64,000 nt of DNA from Cytobacillus kochii (GTDB lineage Bacteria; Bacillota; Bacilli; Bacillales; Cytobacillaceae), in NCBI RefSeq assembly GCF_020171845.1, contig NZ_JAIVAM010000003.1, positions 529,836 to 593,835 of the forward strand, read 5' to 3'. Below, in pieces: positions 17,506-27,195 of the stretch (position 1 is its first letter; each line of letters starts with the position of its first letter). Made by a program: the position numbers and the translations under genes. A model generated the notes under the pieces. It was given only the letters and a program-made list of their open reading frames with translations, was not told the origin of the DNA and did no database searches.

Positions 17506-17897
17506 AGAAAATCCTCCTCAGCGTTCATAATAAGACTGTTGATTGTGTCTTTTTGTTCTCTAACTGATGTTTCAAGTGACTTTATTTGAGTATTGAAGTT
17601 TTTTAATCCGACATCTTTAGAAAATGGCTGCCATAGGGATTCGATATATGTTTTCTCATTAGTTAAGAAAACCAATCGTATATAATTAGCCACAATTAGA
17701 AGATAGTCTTCACTCAATGCTTCAGAAACTTTTTCATCCGTATCATCACATGTGAATTTTGTTCTCATTCTATTATTAAACAGCATTACCGCATTTTTTA
17801 TTTGCCTGTATATGCCCATATCATCATTCGGTAAATCAATATCCGACACTTTGCAATTATTAAGGAAAGTTTCCCAAATTTCATCATATGTAGTCAT
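17502..17897 (-). CDS. Putative head-tail connector protein
   Basis: The 131-residue helical product has regularly spaced helices (TYDEIWETFLNNC, IYRQIKNAVMLFNNRM, LSEDYLLIVANYIRLVFLTNE). This layout resembles the helical adaptors that dock under portals, and the gene lies between capsid and tail-completion genes as in siphophages. ATG at 17897 follows AAGGTGAT by a good distance. Frames upstream to 17951 overlap the previous gene and are unlikely. Confidence 0.6.
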   Translation of the reverse strand: MTTYDEIWETFLNNCKVSDIDLPNDDMGIYRQIKNAVMLFNNRMRTKFTCDDTDEKVSEALSEDYLLIVANYIRLVFLTNEKTYIESLWQPFSKDVGLKNFNTQIKSLETSVREQKDTINSLIMNAEEDFL

Positions 17898-17907
17898 CCT
17901 CATCACC

Positions 17908-18369
17908 TTAATCAAATAGAATGGAAGAATCAGTTCCCATCCACTCAGCAATAAAGTCTAATTTACCTTTTGTTAAAGAATCTCTTAGATGTGTTGCTAC
18001 TTCGACAACAAATTGCTTTTCAGAGTCCACTGTGATTTTCTTTAATTCAGATTTCATTTTATTGATATTGCCATTTAACAATTTTTCTATATCTTCATTA
18101 GAATGAGTGTTGCTTTCATAGGCTTCAATGTCACTAATGCCATCTTTGAGTTCTGAAATATCTTTTGCATCTCCAACAATAACTAGTTCACCTTTGTCAA
18201 AACAAACACTATTCATTTGAAGCCAATCTACAACTTCTCTTGGAACTTCTTTAGTGTCGATCCTACCGTTTTTACTTCCAGCCCAAGTCCATTGCTTATT
18301 TGAGCCATCTGCATCATACCTAACAAAATATGATGTGTTTCTGTGTCTTGCTAATTTAACTTTATCCAT
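17908..18369 (-). CDS. Structural-module protein of unknown function
   Basis: The 153-residue product begins with a basic beta region ([20 protein letters not shown], then [25 protein letters not shown]) and ends in an acidic helical region. It is first in the unit downstream of the capsid gene, with AGGAGGAGAAATATA before its ATG. No family assigned. Confidence 0.6.
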   Translation of the reverse strand: MDKVKLARHRNTSYFVRYDADGSNKQWTWAGSKNGRIDTKEVPREVVDWLQMNSVCFDKGELVIVGDAKDISELKDGISDIEAYESNTHSNEDIEKLLNGNINKMKSELKKITVDSEKQFVVEVATHLRDSLTKGKLDFIAEWMGTDSSILFD

Positions 18370-18395
18370 TATATTTCTCCTCCTGAATACCTTTA

Positions 18396-18426
18396 AAAGG
18401 TGACAGTAGAATATACAGTCACCTTT
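18396..18426 (-). terminator. Hairpin after the capsid gene, weak terminator
   Basis: A 9-bp stem (AAAGGTGAC / GTCACCTTT) lies 25 bases after the capsid stop on the minus strand and is followed only by TAAAGG. It probably attenuates transcription or protects the mRNA end. Confidence 0.5.
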
Positions 18427-18451
18427 GAGATTATTTATTTAATTCAATTAA

Positions 18452-19468
18452 TCACAGCGAAATAGCTGCATCTTCCGTAATAAGTCCAATTGCCTCTCCG
18501 AACAATAGGTTGATAGATACATCTTGAATTAATTTAAGTTTTACTCTTTCATCTTCAATATCTTGGTCATGTAGTTGACGTAATCCACCGTATTCAACAA
18601 TGGAGAATGGCTTTTGATCAACACCACCTGCAAACATATATCCTTTATTTACTGGTAATTCAACTTTAGAGTTAGTAGAATCAGTAAATGGATTAACTAA
18701 GTTAACAGCAGTTGTACGGCCAATAGTGGAAGGGTTTAAAGCTGTTAACAATTCTTCTTTAATTCCATCAGTTAATAGATTCTTAATAGTAGAATCAGTT
18801 GCTTGTTGCATTGCAAAATAGTCAATCATTAATGAATCGGCAATAAATAGTGGTCTACCGCCATAACGCTGTAAAACAGAAGAAAGCTTATTGTATTGAG
18901 TAAGAGTCAAGTTAGCACCTGATAATACATTTGCAGAAGGGATTCTACCAGAAGTTACTGCTGCATTACTCAATTCATTTACTTTGTCAAAATATAGGCG
19001 TACTTTTGCATTAGCGACATCTTTAACAAGTTTATTAAATTGGTCAACTGAATCTTTTACTAAATCAAGTGGCTCGTAATAGAAGCCAGTAGATAAATGA
19101 GTAGGTACAGCGAAGATAGATTTTTTACCTTCTACACGAACTAAATCTACACCTGAACCAGTTGCAGACCAAACAACTTTAGCTTTATTTTTCTGTGGAA
19201 TACGAAGTTCTTTTAGATTTCCACGTTGTTCTTTAGATACAGTTGCAAACAAAGATAGAAGGTTTGTAACCATAGGTTTTGCAATTTGATCAGCTGTTTC
19301 TACTACTAATTGGTTAAATTGATGTAGAAGAGTAGGATCAGGATTAGCTGAACCATCATTAAACACTTTCTTAATATATGCTTGAATGTCAGTTGAGTCA
19401 TTGTCTTCCATTTTGTTGAATACAACACGATTAAATAAGCCTTTAAGCTTAAGATTATCAAATTTCAT
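18452..19468 (-). CDS. Major capsid protein (HK97-fold type)
   Basis: At 338 residues, the size and place (after portal, scaffold/protease and a small decoration-like gene) fit a major capsid protein. Sequence features fit an HK97-type subunit: a helical N-arm (MEDNDSTDIQAYIKKVFND), KAKVVWSATGSGVDLVRVEGKK in the E-loop region, a long spine helix (PLDLVKDSVDQFNKLVKDVANAKVRLYFDKVNEL) and a C-terminal beta strand region (KGYMFAGGVDQKPFSIVEYGG). An element resembling the recurrent AATTnAAAATAAmTTAATA motif lies just upstream (19491-19504). Confidence 0.85.
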   Translation of the reverse strand: MKFDNLKLKGLFNRVVFNKMEDNDSTDIQAYIKKVFNDGSANPDPTLLHQFNQLVVETADQIAKPMVTNLLSLFATVSKEQRGNLKELRIPQKNKAKVVWSATGSGVDLVRVEGKKSIFAVPTHLSTGFYYEPLDLVKDSVDQFNKLVKDVANAKVRLYFDKVNELSNAAVTSGRIPSANVLSGANLTLTQYNKLSSVLQRYGGRPLFIADSLMIDYFAMQQATDSTIKNLLTDGIKEELLTALNPSTIGRTTAVNLVNPFTDSTNSKVELPVNKGYMFAGGVDQKPFSIVEYGGLRQLHDQDIEDERVKLKLIQDVSINLLFGEAIGLITEDAAISL

Positions 19469-19507
19469 AGTAAATACTCCTTTAATATGTAGTTATTTTT
19501 AATTAAA

Positions 19508-20023
19508 TTAAGCTTCAATTACTTCAAGTCGTACCAATGGTTGACCTAAAGTATATTCAATATCTTGCTCATCATTCACAACTAAGAACTTTGCAGACGC
19601 AGTTTCATAATCAGCGTGTGTTCCATCATGAATTAAGAATTTCTTTGTTGCAGGGTCGAAGTGTGCAAATTTACCATTAGCTGGTTCACCAGTATATGCA
19701 CTAGTATCGAAGCGAGTATACGCTTCTTCAAAAATAACAATTCTAGCACGTTCGCCAACTTCATTATAGAAGTCACCGATTGCTTCACCCATATAGCGTG
19801 TTTCAGGAGATGCAATTAAATAAGTTTTCTTAGTCACATCTGATAATTGTTTTACTGTTCTTTCACCGTTAGCATTGAAGCCCAATTCAACAGCTGTAAA
19901 GTTATCAATAGCAGCACCTTCTACAAGTGCGCCATTCGCAACTGTTTTTACTTTTAGTGAATTTAAATTACCTGTGGCATGTTTACCAACTTCTTGCATT
20001 GCTTTTAATAAACGACTTCCCAT
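19508..20023 (-). CDS. Probable capsid decoration/stabilising protein
   Basis: The 171-residue product lies directly between the scaffold/protease-like gene and the capsid gene. It is beta-rich and alanine/glycine-containing (KVKTVANGALVEGAAIDNFTAVELGFNANGE, YLIASPETRYMGEAIGDFYNEVGERARIVIF), which resembles head decoration proteins. A good ribosome site (GGAGGTATTTATA) precedes the ATG. Function is inferred from position and composition. Confidence 0.6.
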   Translation of the reverse strand: MGSRLLKAMQEVGKHATGNLNSLKVKTVANGALVEGAAIDNFTAVELGFNANGERTVKQLSDVTKKTYLIASPETRYMGEAIGDFYNEVGERARIVIFEEAYTRFDTSAYTGEPANGKFAHFDPATKKFLIHDGTHADYETASAKFLVVNDEQDIEYTLGQPLVRLEVIEA

Positions 20024-20050
20024 TATAAATACCTCCGTATTAATATATTT

Positions 20051-21463
20051 TTAGTTAGAATAACGACTTTCAAAGTCATCAGCAGCAGGAATTAAATTTT
20101 CCCTAATACTTGATAATTCTCTAAAAGTAGCAGACTCATTTTCTTTTTCATCAAGTGTAACCATATCCACTAGAATAGAATTAAGTTGAAGCTTTGCATC
20201 TTTTCCAGTTTCATCTTCATAAATTGCTTTCTTAACCAATTCTTGAATTTCTTCTTCTTTGAATTTTTCTACAGCACCAAGAGCTTCAAACTTAGCAGAA
20301 TAGAATGTCTGTTTTTCTTCTAAGGCTTTCTCGAATGACTCTTTTTGCACTTGTTCTTGGAATGGTTTCAATTCTTCAACTTTAGAATTTAATTGAACAA
20401 TAGTTTCAGATGCCTTATTAAACTTTCCTTCAATTTCTTCTTTAGATTCTTTTACTGAATTGACTTGTTTCTCCAAAGTTTCGATTTGCTCTTCTTTTTC
20501 ATTCAATTGTGCTTGAATTTCTTCTGGCACAACTTCTTCCCAATTTCTTTTTAGGAATACTTCTTTCTTTGATTCAATATCGACAACAACTTTATCATTT
20601 TCATTTGTATAATTGTATTTGAAATATTTATCAAATGAATTGTCTTCATCCCAACTATATAAATTTGCAATGAAGTAATTTTCATACACATCTGCAATAT
20701 AACTACATGTATTTTCACCTAAAGTAGGATCTAAACTATTGTAAATTAGTGAACGGATATCTCCATGTGATAATTCAAATACTTTTTTAAATTTCTCCAT
20801 ATTTTCACCTTCCTCATTTTTATCTTGAGTAATTGCTTCAGCTATTAATTTAGTAATCTTTGATTCATCATAAGCAGGGTAGATTTTTTTATGCTCTCCT
20901 CTGTCAGAAGAGTTTAGGATACAATTTCCTTCATAAACAAAGTTCAATACCTCCGTTATGCCATCTTCAACTTTATAACTGTCATATAATATTTCCATAC
21001 TTGTAGAAACAGTAATTCCTTCATCAATCCATTCCTTCAATAACCCAACCACATTAGGAAATCTAGAAGTCCACAGAATACCTTTACCAGCTACCACTTC
21101 AACTTCATTTCCTTCTGAATCTGTAGTAGTTGTTATGTAAGCATCTTCAGTAAACACTCCAATAGGCATAGTACCCATTGTGACAATAGCATTACCAGTA
21201 TCTCTATCTTTAGTTAGTTGCATTTCATGTCCACCGAGAGCATCGTCATTAGATTCAGTAGAAGATTTCTCATAATATTTTGCTACGATTGGCATACCAT
21301 TTAGACTAGATAGAACTTTTTGCGCTGTTTCCTTGGCTATAAAAGCTTTATTGTGTGACACATTGAAATCATGCAAAAAAAACTCGACTTCTGATTTTGT
21401 TGGATTATCTGTATCAGAAATTGAGTTTAATTGAATTTCAAATATATGTTTTTTCTTCTCCAA
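20051..21463 (-). CDS. Prohead protease/scaffold-type fusion protein
   Basis: The 470-residue product has an N-terminal globular part of about 210 residues (EVEFFLHDFNVSHNKAFIAKE, GLLKEWIDEGITVSTSMEILYD, NCILNSSDRGEHKKIYPAYDE). It resembles phage capsid maturation proteases fused to scaffold, though I cannot pinpoint catalytic residues. A long glutamate/lysine coiled coil (about residues 320-420) then fits a scaffold core. Position between portal and capsid supports the call. TTG at 21463 is preferred because the upstream GTG at 21472 is part of the AAGGAGGTG ribosome site. Confidence 0.7.
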   Translation of the reverse strand: MEKKKHIFEIQLNSISDTDNPTKSEVEFFLHDFNVSHNKAFIAKETAQKVLSSLNGMPIVAKYYEKSSTESNDDALGGHEMQLTKDRDTGNAIVTMGTMPIGVFTEDAYITTTTDSEGNEVEVVAGKGILWTSRFPNVVGLLKEWIDEGITVSTSMEILYDSYKVEDGITEVLNFVYEGNCILNSSDRGEHKKIYPAYDESKITKLIAEAITQDKNEEGENMEKFKKVFELSHGDIRSLIYNSLDPTLGENTCSYIADVYENYFIANLYSWDEDNSFDKYFKYNYTNENDKVVVDIESKKEVFLKRNWEEVVPEEIQAQLNEKEEQIETLEKQVNSVKESKEEIEGKFNKASETIVQLNSKVEELKPFQEQVQKESFEKALEEKQTFYSAKFEALGAVEKFKEEEIQELVKKAIYEDETGKDAKLQLNSILVDMVTLDEKENESATFRELSSIRENLIPAADDFESRYSN

Positions 21464-21496
21464 TTTTTTCACCTCCTTAAAAGGGGATAGAGGAGA

Positions 21497-23023
21497 CTAT
21501 GAAGGAACATTATTTCCATCATTGCTCTTACTTTTAATAGTGTTTTCATTGTCAGGGCTCTCCTCACCATTTCTACCTGAACTATCATTAGTCATGGTAT
21601 GTGTGCTTTGGAATGGCTTAATCTTATCTTGTAATTTTAGTGTGTTAGTTTCATACATAGTTTGATCTAAATAAGAATCCCAAGACACATCACCAATTGC
21701 ATCAACTACATGCTTTGTTGACCACCCTTTATCATTCATTTTCATTAGAATATCAATTTTCTCCTTAAGAGTGAGAGGAGGTTCTTTATCATATTCCATT
21801 TTAAAATTGTCTTTTTGTGAAGCAGGGAGGACTAAGTTAAACAATTTTAGATATACTTCCTGCTCAATATTTTCAAGCATGACTGACAACTTTTTATAAA
21901 TGGTATCAAAATTTAATTTAGCGCTAGCGAAGTTGCCACCATCACCATTTAAAACTGAGCTTGAAATACCATATGCTGAATGAATATCACTGTTGATATG
22001 ATCAAATTTCTTTCCATCTAATCCATCAGTTTTAATATCAGGAAAATTTAATTCGGCAAAGTTAGGAATAGTAACTACATTTACACCAGACTGACTATTT
22101 TTTTCTAAGGCTGCTTTTACACCAGTGTGTATTTTTTGTTTAACAGCCTTTGCGATATTTAAGTTTTCTGTCCTGTCATAATCTTTAGACCCATTTACAC
22201 CAACCGTTAACACTGCTACAGCGTTAATAATTTTATTTGCAATAGAATGTTCAACGTCTTTCAACTTCTTCTTATGTAATACATCATATAGACCAGAAGT
22301 TACGATTGATGTACCTAGTGCTTGATTCCTTTTTAATGTACCTGTATTAACAACAAAGGTGATTTCTTGAGGTAATGCAAAATATCTATTATTAGTCGGA
22401 TCTTTTAAATATTGCTCATATTCCTTCTTGGTGATATGTGGAGAAAGGTTCTTAAAATAGTTTTCTCTGGCAAATTCATTCATCTGATGAATCCAATCCA
22501 TATCAATTACACATTGCCATTCACCTCTAAGTCTATATGCAGGGAAGACATATTTAACATTATCAAATATGAAAGGGTAGGGGGAAGTTTTATCTCCGAG
22601 CCACATCCCAACTAATGTTCCAGCAGCTGCATTTTGCTTAAGGATATCTCTGGTCAATCTTTTGTGTTTAACCTTATTTAGTGTTTTATTTAGTGTACCA
22701 CTGTACTTCTCAGTGGTTTTACTCTTATCGAATGAATCTAATTTATAGTTAAGTGTAGGAAGTGATTCGATAAGTTCAAATAGCTGATGTATCTCACCTG
22801 AAGCAATATAATAATATTGTGCAATATCTTCAATCTCTTTTTGATGAGTATCAGGATTAGCAAAATATTTAACTAGAGTTTCTTTTTCAACCTCTTTAAC
22901 AATTCCTTGTGAGAAGAGATTATCAACTATATTTGTCGCATAGGTAGACATATAATCTGTATATTCGCCTATTAACCTCTCATATTCTTCAGATTCAATA
23001 TTAGTTTGAGTGTTATTTGTCAT
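21497..23023 (-). CDS. Portal protein
   Basis: The 508-residue product directly follows the large terminase and precedes the scaffold gene. Its C-terminal half contains the hallmark GISSSVLNGDGGNFASAKLNFDTIYKKLSVMLENIEQE region, in which siphophage portals carry their wing/stem helices. DWIHQMNEFARENYFKNLSPHITKKEYEQY and KEITFVVNTGTLKRNQALGTSI are also portal-like. It forms the dodecameric DNA channel at one capsid vertex. AGGAGG is 8 bases before the ATG. Confidence 0.9.
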   Translation of the reverse strand: MTNNTQTNIESEEYERLIGEYTDYMSTYATNIVDNLFSQGIVKEVEKETLVKYFANPDTHQKEIEDIAQYYYIASGEIHQLFELIESLPTLNYKLDSFDKSKTTEKYSGTLNKTLNKVKHKRLTRDILKQNAAAGTLVGMWLGDKTSPYPFIFDNVKYVFPAYRLRGEWQCVIDMDWIHQMNEFARENYFKNLSPHITKKEYEQYLKDPTNNRYFALPQEITFVVNTGTLKRNQALGTSIVTSGLYDVLHKKKLKDVEHSIANKIINAVAVLTVGVNGSKDYDRTENLNIAKAVKQKIHTGVKAALEKNSQSGVNVVTIPNFAELNFPDIKTDGLDGKKFDHINSDIHSAYGISSSVLNGDGGNFASAKLNFDTIYKKLSVMLENIEQEVYLKLFNLVLPASQKDNFKMEYDKEPPLTLKEKIDILMKMNDKGWSTKHVVDAIGDVSWDSYLDQTMYETNTLKLQDKIKPFQSTHTMTNDSSGRNGEESPDNENTIKSKSNDGNNVPS

Positions 23024-23049
23024 CAATTCACCTCCTGTAACTATTGTTA

Positions 23050-23070
23050 TTTATATTAGGTTATTTTCAA
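23050..23070 (-). promoter_or_regulatory. Directional motif, copy in front of portal
   Basis: On the minus strand it reads AATTGAAAATAACCTAATA, one mismatch from the consensus AATTnAAAATAAmTTAATA, 27 bases before the portal start and pointing with transcription. It overlaps only the last bases before the terminase stop. Confidence 0.6.
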
Positions 23071-24813
23071 TTAAAAATAGACAAGATCATCATCTTCATC
23101 ATAGGCAATACCAGTATTAAGTTTATTCTTTTGTTCAAGTTCTGAAATAAAAGCCATAGCATAAGCTAGACTTGTTACTCTGTCTCGTTTTGTAGACTTA
23201 CTAATCCTTTCATACACAGTATTACCATGTGCTGTTTCTGCCTGTTTAATATTGCTTAATTCATTAATTAAAAAATCTGTATTAATGAAGGAGCTATATT
23301 CTTCTTGACTAATTTCACCAGATTTATAGAGGAAGTCTACTTCAGCTGAATTAACTAGTAATTTTAAGCTCTTATTTTCAAGAGATGCCTTTAAATATGT
23401 ATACATTACATTGTTAAAATTATTAGTAGCTGCAACTTTCCTAATTAACGGAATTGCTCCTTTAAGCTGTTTTCTTTCATCGTCATCATCTGGTACAAGC
23501 GGAGGATACTCTACTGTTTCCCCTTGGTCATTTTTATATTCCCATGATTCGTCTAGTAGGGAAGGGAGGGGTTGACCATTACCACGAACATCTAATACTA
23601 ATTTGATGGTATTTGGGAATTTGAGTAGTAATTCCCTTAGAAAGTTAGCTTGATCAGGTAAGGACATTCCGTTGTTAGTCTTAATGTAGACCAGCTCTTT
23701 ATTGTAATTCCCATTAGGCTTTTCCTTGAGTTTGATTACAACTGTACTAGCATTATCACTACCATATGCTTCAGATAAAGCGACATCGTGTGAAATAACA
23801 TAGGAGACTTTCGATTTTTTAGGTTGTTTTATCTCAGCTCGTTCCATTATTCTGCATGAATCTGTTAAATCATAAGGGAAAAAGCTCTCATTTGAATTTC
23901 CAACAAACACTGCTTCGTATTCATATGCGAATTTATCTCTTGTCATTGAAGGTTTGTTTTTCTCTTGCATGATATCATCTTCATAGTAGATCCCAGCATT
24001 AACACCGACTTGATAGGGGAGAGTACATACAAAATAATCCTTTTTACCTTCTAACATTTTATTGTAGTGATTTGTGAATCTATCATAAAGACTGCAATTT
24101 TTTAAATAGGCGCTTGATATGTAAATAATTTTTCCTTTTTCTACAGGGAGGTCATTGCCATACTTCATTGAAAGGTCAATCATTGTTTGTCTTTTTGTCT
24201 TAGTCATAGGAACTAATATTTCTTCCATGATTGAATCTTTTACTAATCGTGCTTCATCAATTAAAAGTTGGTGGAAGCGCCAACTACGAGCAGATTCACC
24301 ATCGTGTCCAATTACGATAGCACGCACCTCTGAGCCATTTTTAAAGTGAACAACACAGTCATCAGAATTTGTTTTAATATTAACTATTTCTCTAGCTACA
24401 TTTTCATTTTTAAAAAGCTCACCTTTAATTTTCTGTATAATTACATTTCTGGCTTGTTGACCCTTACCAGAAGCAATACCAAGCTTAATCCCTTTATACA
24501 AAATCGCAACACAAATAAAAAAGACCGCTGATAAGTACGATTTTCCCAAGCCTCTTGATGCAATAAACATACTTTCTTTGTGTCTTGCCATTGATCGTAG
24601 AATAAGCCTTTGGAAAGGATAGAGATTTATTTTAAGAATATCTACAGCAAATTCATCAATATGATGCCTATAATATGAAATGAATTTTCGCCATGCTTCA
24701 ATGTTTATTGTTTCTCGTTTCTTTGGATCGTAACTTAATGGGTTGTCGGTGTTATAAACAGAAAAATCTTTAATACTTCTGCTAGTTTGACTGAAATTGT
24801 TGTAAGAAGTCAT
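23071..24813 (-). CDS. Terminase large subunit
   Basis: The 580-residue product is the packaging motor. Walker A is in IASRGLGKSYLS (about residues 86-93) and Walker B in HQLLIDEARLV (about 185). The nuclease half has ISHDVALSEAYGSDNAS near 340, whose Asp begins an RNase H-like site, and LVLDVRGNGQ near 410 as the second acidic strand. It lies between a zinc-finger protein in the small-subunit position and the portal. ATG at 24813 has AGGTG 6 bases upstream. Confidence 0.95.
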   Translation of the reverse strand: MTSYNNFSQTSRSIKDFSVYNTDNPLSYDPKKRETINIEAWRKFISYYRHHIDEFAVDILKINLYPFQRLILRSMARHKESMFIASRGLGKSYLSAVFFICVAILYKGIKLGIASGKGQQARNVIIQKIKGELFKNENVAREIVNIKTNSDDCVVHFKNGSEVRAIVIGHDGESARSWRFHQLLIDEARLVKDSIMEEILVPMTKTKRQTMIDLSMKYGNDLPVEKGKIIYISSAYLKNCSLYDRFTNHYNKMLEGKKDYFVCTLPYQVGVNAGIYYEDDIMQEKNKPSMTRDKFAYEYEAVFVGNSNESFFPYDLTDSCRIMERAEIKQPKKSKVSYVISHDVALSEAYGSDNASTVVIKLKEKPNGNYNKELVYIKTNNGMSLPDQANFLRELLLKFPNTIKLVLDVRGNGQPLPSLLDESWEYKNDQGETVEYPPLVPDDDDERKQLKGAIPLIRKVAATNNFNNVMYTYLKASLENKSLKLLVNSAEVDFLYKSGEISQEEYSSFINTDFLINELSNIKQAETAHGNTVYERISKSTKRDRVTSLAYAMAFISELEQKNKLNTGIAYDEDDDLVYF

Positions 24814-24822
24814 TTTATACAC

Positions 24823-25629
24823 CTAAAGCGACTTATAGATGTGTTGGAAGTCATCTATAAGTTTGTCGTAATTGTCTTTATCAAGGTCATTTTTATGTTC
24901 ATACACAAATGTTTCTGATTCGACCATCTCAACGATTTGAGAAATTGAGCCCATACCCACGTCTGTAATTCCTCTTTGGCTTTCAGAAAATTTAGCGGAT
25001 TTTGATAGTGTGTCAAATATACCTTTAGCCTCTTTGTATCTCTTGTCTGCTCCACTTACCCCATCTTGCATCTCTTGAAAACATTTATCCATATGTAGAC
25101 TAGCTTTTGCAATTTTCTTTGCGTAATCTCTGTGGCTTAATGTTACTATTCTAAAGTCACGGTCTAGTCCTTTCAGATATTCTTCCAAGTAGTCAATTTC
25201 AGAGGGGAGATAGTACCCCAACCAACTTCTACTGTATATTTTTTCATCATTAAGATAGGAACTATCGTCACTTTTTGTATGAATTACACTTGCCATATCT
25301 TTATGGCCTTCAAAATCACTGTCGTTCCAGGATAAGAGTCTATAATCTTTAGTGTTAACTAATTTCATATATTCTCCTAGCATGTTATTCTGCTTACATG
25401 CAGAATCATATAGCTTCTGAATATATGGCTTGTCAATCCTTCTCAATAAATCTAAAAAACTTATAAAGTCATTATTTTTTATGTGGTCTTGCATGCAAGA
25501 TTTGCATATATGCAATCGTTCTGTAGCTTTATGAAAGGTTGAAAAAGAAGTGTAGAAGTCTCTATTTAAAATCCTTTCCTTTCCGCAACTAGTGCATTTA
25601 AATCTTTCTTCAGATTTATCTAAATTCAA
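24823..25629 (-). CDS. Zinc-finger protein, probable terminase small subunit
   Basis: The 268-residue product precedes the large terminase by 9 bases. Residues 10-50 carry a CxxC...CxxC zinc finger (CTSCGKERILNRDFYTS, HICKSCMQDHI) of a type seen at the N-terminus of phage small terminases. Helical DNA-binding-like segments follow. TTG start with GAGGTGA 7 bases upstream. Named mainly from position plus the zinc finger. Confidence 0.65.
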   Translation of the reverse strand: MNLDKSEERFKCTSCGKERILNRDFYTSFSTFHKATERLHICKSCMQDHIKNNDFISFLDLLRRIDKPYIQKLYDSACKQNNMLGEYMKLVNTKDYRLLSWNDSDFEGHKDMASVIHTKSDDSSYLNDEKIYSRSWLGYYLPSEIDYLEEYLKGLDRDFRIVTLSHRDYAKKIAKASLHMDKCFQEMQDGVSGADKRYKEAKGIFDTLSKSAKFSESQRGITDVGMGSISQIVEMVESETFVYEHKNDLDKDNYDKLIDDFQHIYKSL

Positions 25630-25646
25630 AAAATCACCTCATTTTT

Positions 25647-25723
25647 TCAAAAAAAATAAAACTCCTTATTCAACGTTCACTCTTAATCGTAGACAAAGTG
25701 AACGCTGTAGTAAGAAGTTTTAT
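25647..25723 (-). terminator. Large rho-independent terminator between fiber-like and terminase genes
   Basis: On the minus strand an outer stem (ATAAAACTTCTTA / TAAGGAGTTTTAT, one mismatch) encloses an inner perfect stem CGTTCACT / AGTGAACG, and the outer arm runs into TTTTTTTT. It ends transcription of the 25735-26852 genes before terminase. Confidence 0.9.
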
Positions 25724-25734
25724 GATTATTTATC

Positions 25735-26109
25735 CTATTCTCCTTCGGTAGGAGGATTTTCTAAATTTACAATTCTCGATACTAATTCATTCCACATACT
25801 CTCACTAACTGTGAAAGCAGGAAGCTTACTAGTTACTGCTTTATTTAAAACTGTTGCAGTAATCCCTCTAGCGGTAGTAGCTGTTCCTGCTAATGCTTCT
25901 GCTTCTGACATAGTGCTCAAATTTTGATTTGATGTTCCAGCCCCAATTACACTTCTTGCAGATGATTGATCAATAGCTTCTAATAATGATTTTCCAATTT
26001 CAGTAGCATCTGCAATTTGTTCAGAAGTATGAGTGTGATCAATATCAGCTTTATTTTTCATACTATTTTCCAATGAAGCTTGTGTTACTAATTCAATATC
26101 AGGCATCAT
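25735..26109 (-). CDS. Fiber-like structural protein (head/tail fiber type)
   Basis: The 124-residue product contains KADIDHTHTSEQIADATEIG and AIDQSSARSVIGAGTSN, a pattern typical of short phage head-fiber or tail-fiber repeats (DATxIGKxLLxAxxxxxARxAIGAGTSN). It overlaps its neighbour by one base and ends the small fiber-like cluster. It probably sits on the virion surface. Confidence 0.65.
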   Translation of the reverse strand: MMPDIELVTQASLENSMKNKADIDHTHTSEQIADATEIGKSLLEAIDQSSARSVIGAGTSNQNLSTMSEAEALAGTATTARGITATVLNKAVTSKLPAFTVSESMWNELVSRIVNLENPPTEGE

Positions 26110-26315
26110 TAATTCACCTTTCTTACGTAAATTTTACTATCTGAACCAAACACTAGAATAGAATTAGAGTTTTGTTCTGAATAATAAACTTTTGAATTAT
26201 CATCTACGAATAAATTTTCTTGAGGAGTGTAAATAACTTTTCCATCAATAAATTGAATACTTTTTACTCCGTCAGAAGTTACTTTCCCATTGATAAAAAA
26301 GCTATTACCCCACAT
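26109..26315 (-). CDS. Small beta-rich structural protein
   Basis: The 68-residue product (MWGNSFFINGKVTSDGVKSIQFIDGKVIY...) is all beta with repeated F/VDGKVIY-like strands, like small virion decoration proteins. ATG at 26315 overlaps the end of the upstream gene and is preferred to the longer frame at 26393, which is an antiparallel-looking hydrophobic shadow. Confidence 0.5.
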   Translation of the reverse strand: MWGNSFFINGKVTSDGVKSIQFIDGKVIYTPQENLFVDDNSKVYYSEQNSNSILVFGSDSKIYVRKVN

Positions 26316-26592
26316 TGTAAGCACCAATCCAATTATAAGTAATTCCATCTTCAGAAATCTTAAAAGAATGGATAGGGCAATCAAAATGATCAATGGTAAA
26401 CCCTTGATTCTCTCTTAAATAGATAACTGTTTCATCATTTACTTTGATAGTGCATTTTTGATCATTCATAAATGAAAATTTATAAAATGAGTATCTTCCA
26501 ATTGGAGTGGAAGAGTGGGAGGGGATAATTTCTTTATTGTTCATACTAGTTTCCAAGGAACTACTAGCCATATAACCAATTCCTCTTGCCAT
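26305..26592 (-). CDS. Small virion-type protein, unknown function
   Basis: The 95-residue product has beta strands (RYSFYKFSFMNDQKCTIKVNDETVIYLRENQGFTIDHFDC) and shares the SSSLETSMNNKE start pattern with the ASLENSMKNKAD start of the 25735 gene product. The shared pattern suggests both belong to one surface complex. Confidence 0.55.
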   Translation of the reverse strand: MARGIGYMASSSLETSMNNKEIIPSHSSTPIGRYSFYKFSFMNDQKCTIKVNDETVIYLRENQGFTIDHFDCPIHSFKISEDGITYNWIGAYNVG

Positions 26593-26609
26593 ATTCTCAC
26601 TTCCTTATA

Positions 26610-26852
26610 TCATTCATCAAAGTCAATATCATTACAAATATCTTCAATGTCTTGGAGATATTGTCTTGTTTTATCTAATAGAAATTGCTTATATGACCAA
26701 TTTTGCACATCTAAAAAGAAATCCATTAGAATCTCATCTAATGGAACATTTCTATCTAAATTATATTTGATCATTTCAGTATAATCTTCAACAATTTCTT
26801 CAGCTGTCTCACTATTAGGTGGTACTATTAGAACGTTTGGATATTCTTCCAT
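26610..26852 (-). CDS. Small acidic protein, unknown function
   Basis: An 80-residue, strongly acidic, helical product (NLDRNVPLDEILMDFFLDVQNW) with ribosome site GGAGG before the ATG. It opens the fiber-like unit. No family recognised. Confidence 0.6.
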   Translation of the reverse strand: MEEYPNVLIVPPNSETAEEIVEDYTEMIKYNLDRNVPLDEILMDFFLDVQNWSYKQFLLDKTRQYLQDIEDICNDIDFDE

Positions 26853-26897
26853 GCCATTTACCTCCGTTAATTAATAGAAGAAGGGGAAAGGGGAGGT

Positions 26898-27167
26898 TTA
26901 CAAATCATGCAAAGTGTCTGAACAACATTTATCACAGAAATCTTCGCAAATGCCTTCACAATCATCTGAATATGAAACTTTTTTATTAACTTCCTCTAAC
27001 AAATACTCAACTACAGCTATGTCTTTTGTTTCTGATACTAAATTAAACAAATGATTTTTCAGTTCATCTTGTGTAGTTGAATCTTTTACTCTATGAAAAT
27101 ACTCATTTACTAAATAACAATTTGTACATTCCAGTTCTTCTTCGTGTAAATTAGTAACCTTTGGCAT
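26898..27167 (-). CDS. Small cysteine-rich protein
   Basis: The 89-residue product has CTNC near the N-terminus and a C-terminal cluster of six cysteines (CEGICEDFCDKCC). That suggests a metal site. Helical in the middle. No family recognised. Confidence 0.6.
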   Translation of the reverse strand: MPKVTNLHEEELECTNCYLVNEYFHRVKDSTTQDELKNHLFNLVSETKDIAVVEYLLEEVNKKVSYSDDCEGICEDFCDKCCSDTLHDL

Positions 27168-27195
27168 TTATTTCTCCTTTGATATGTGTTTATTT

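Noticed and set aside
26315..26393. Long N-terminal extension of the 26109 gene
   Set aside because: It overlaps the well-supported 26305 gene and encodes a shadow-like hydrophobic stretch. ATG 26315 is more natural.
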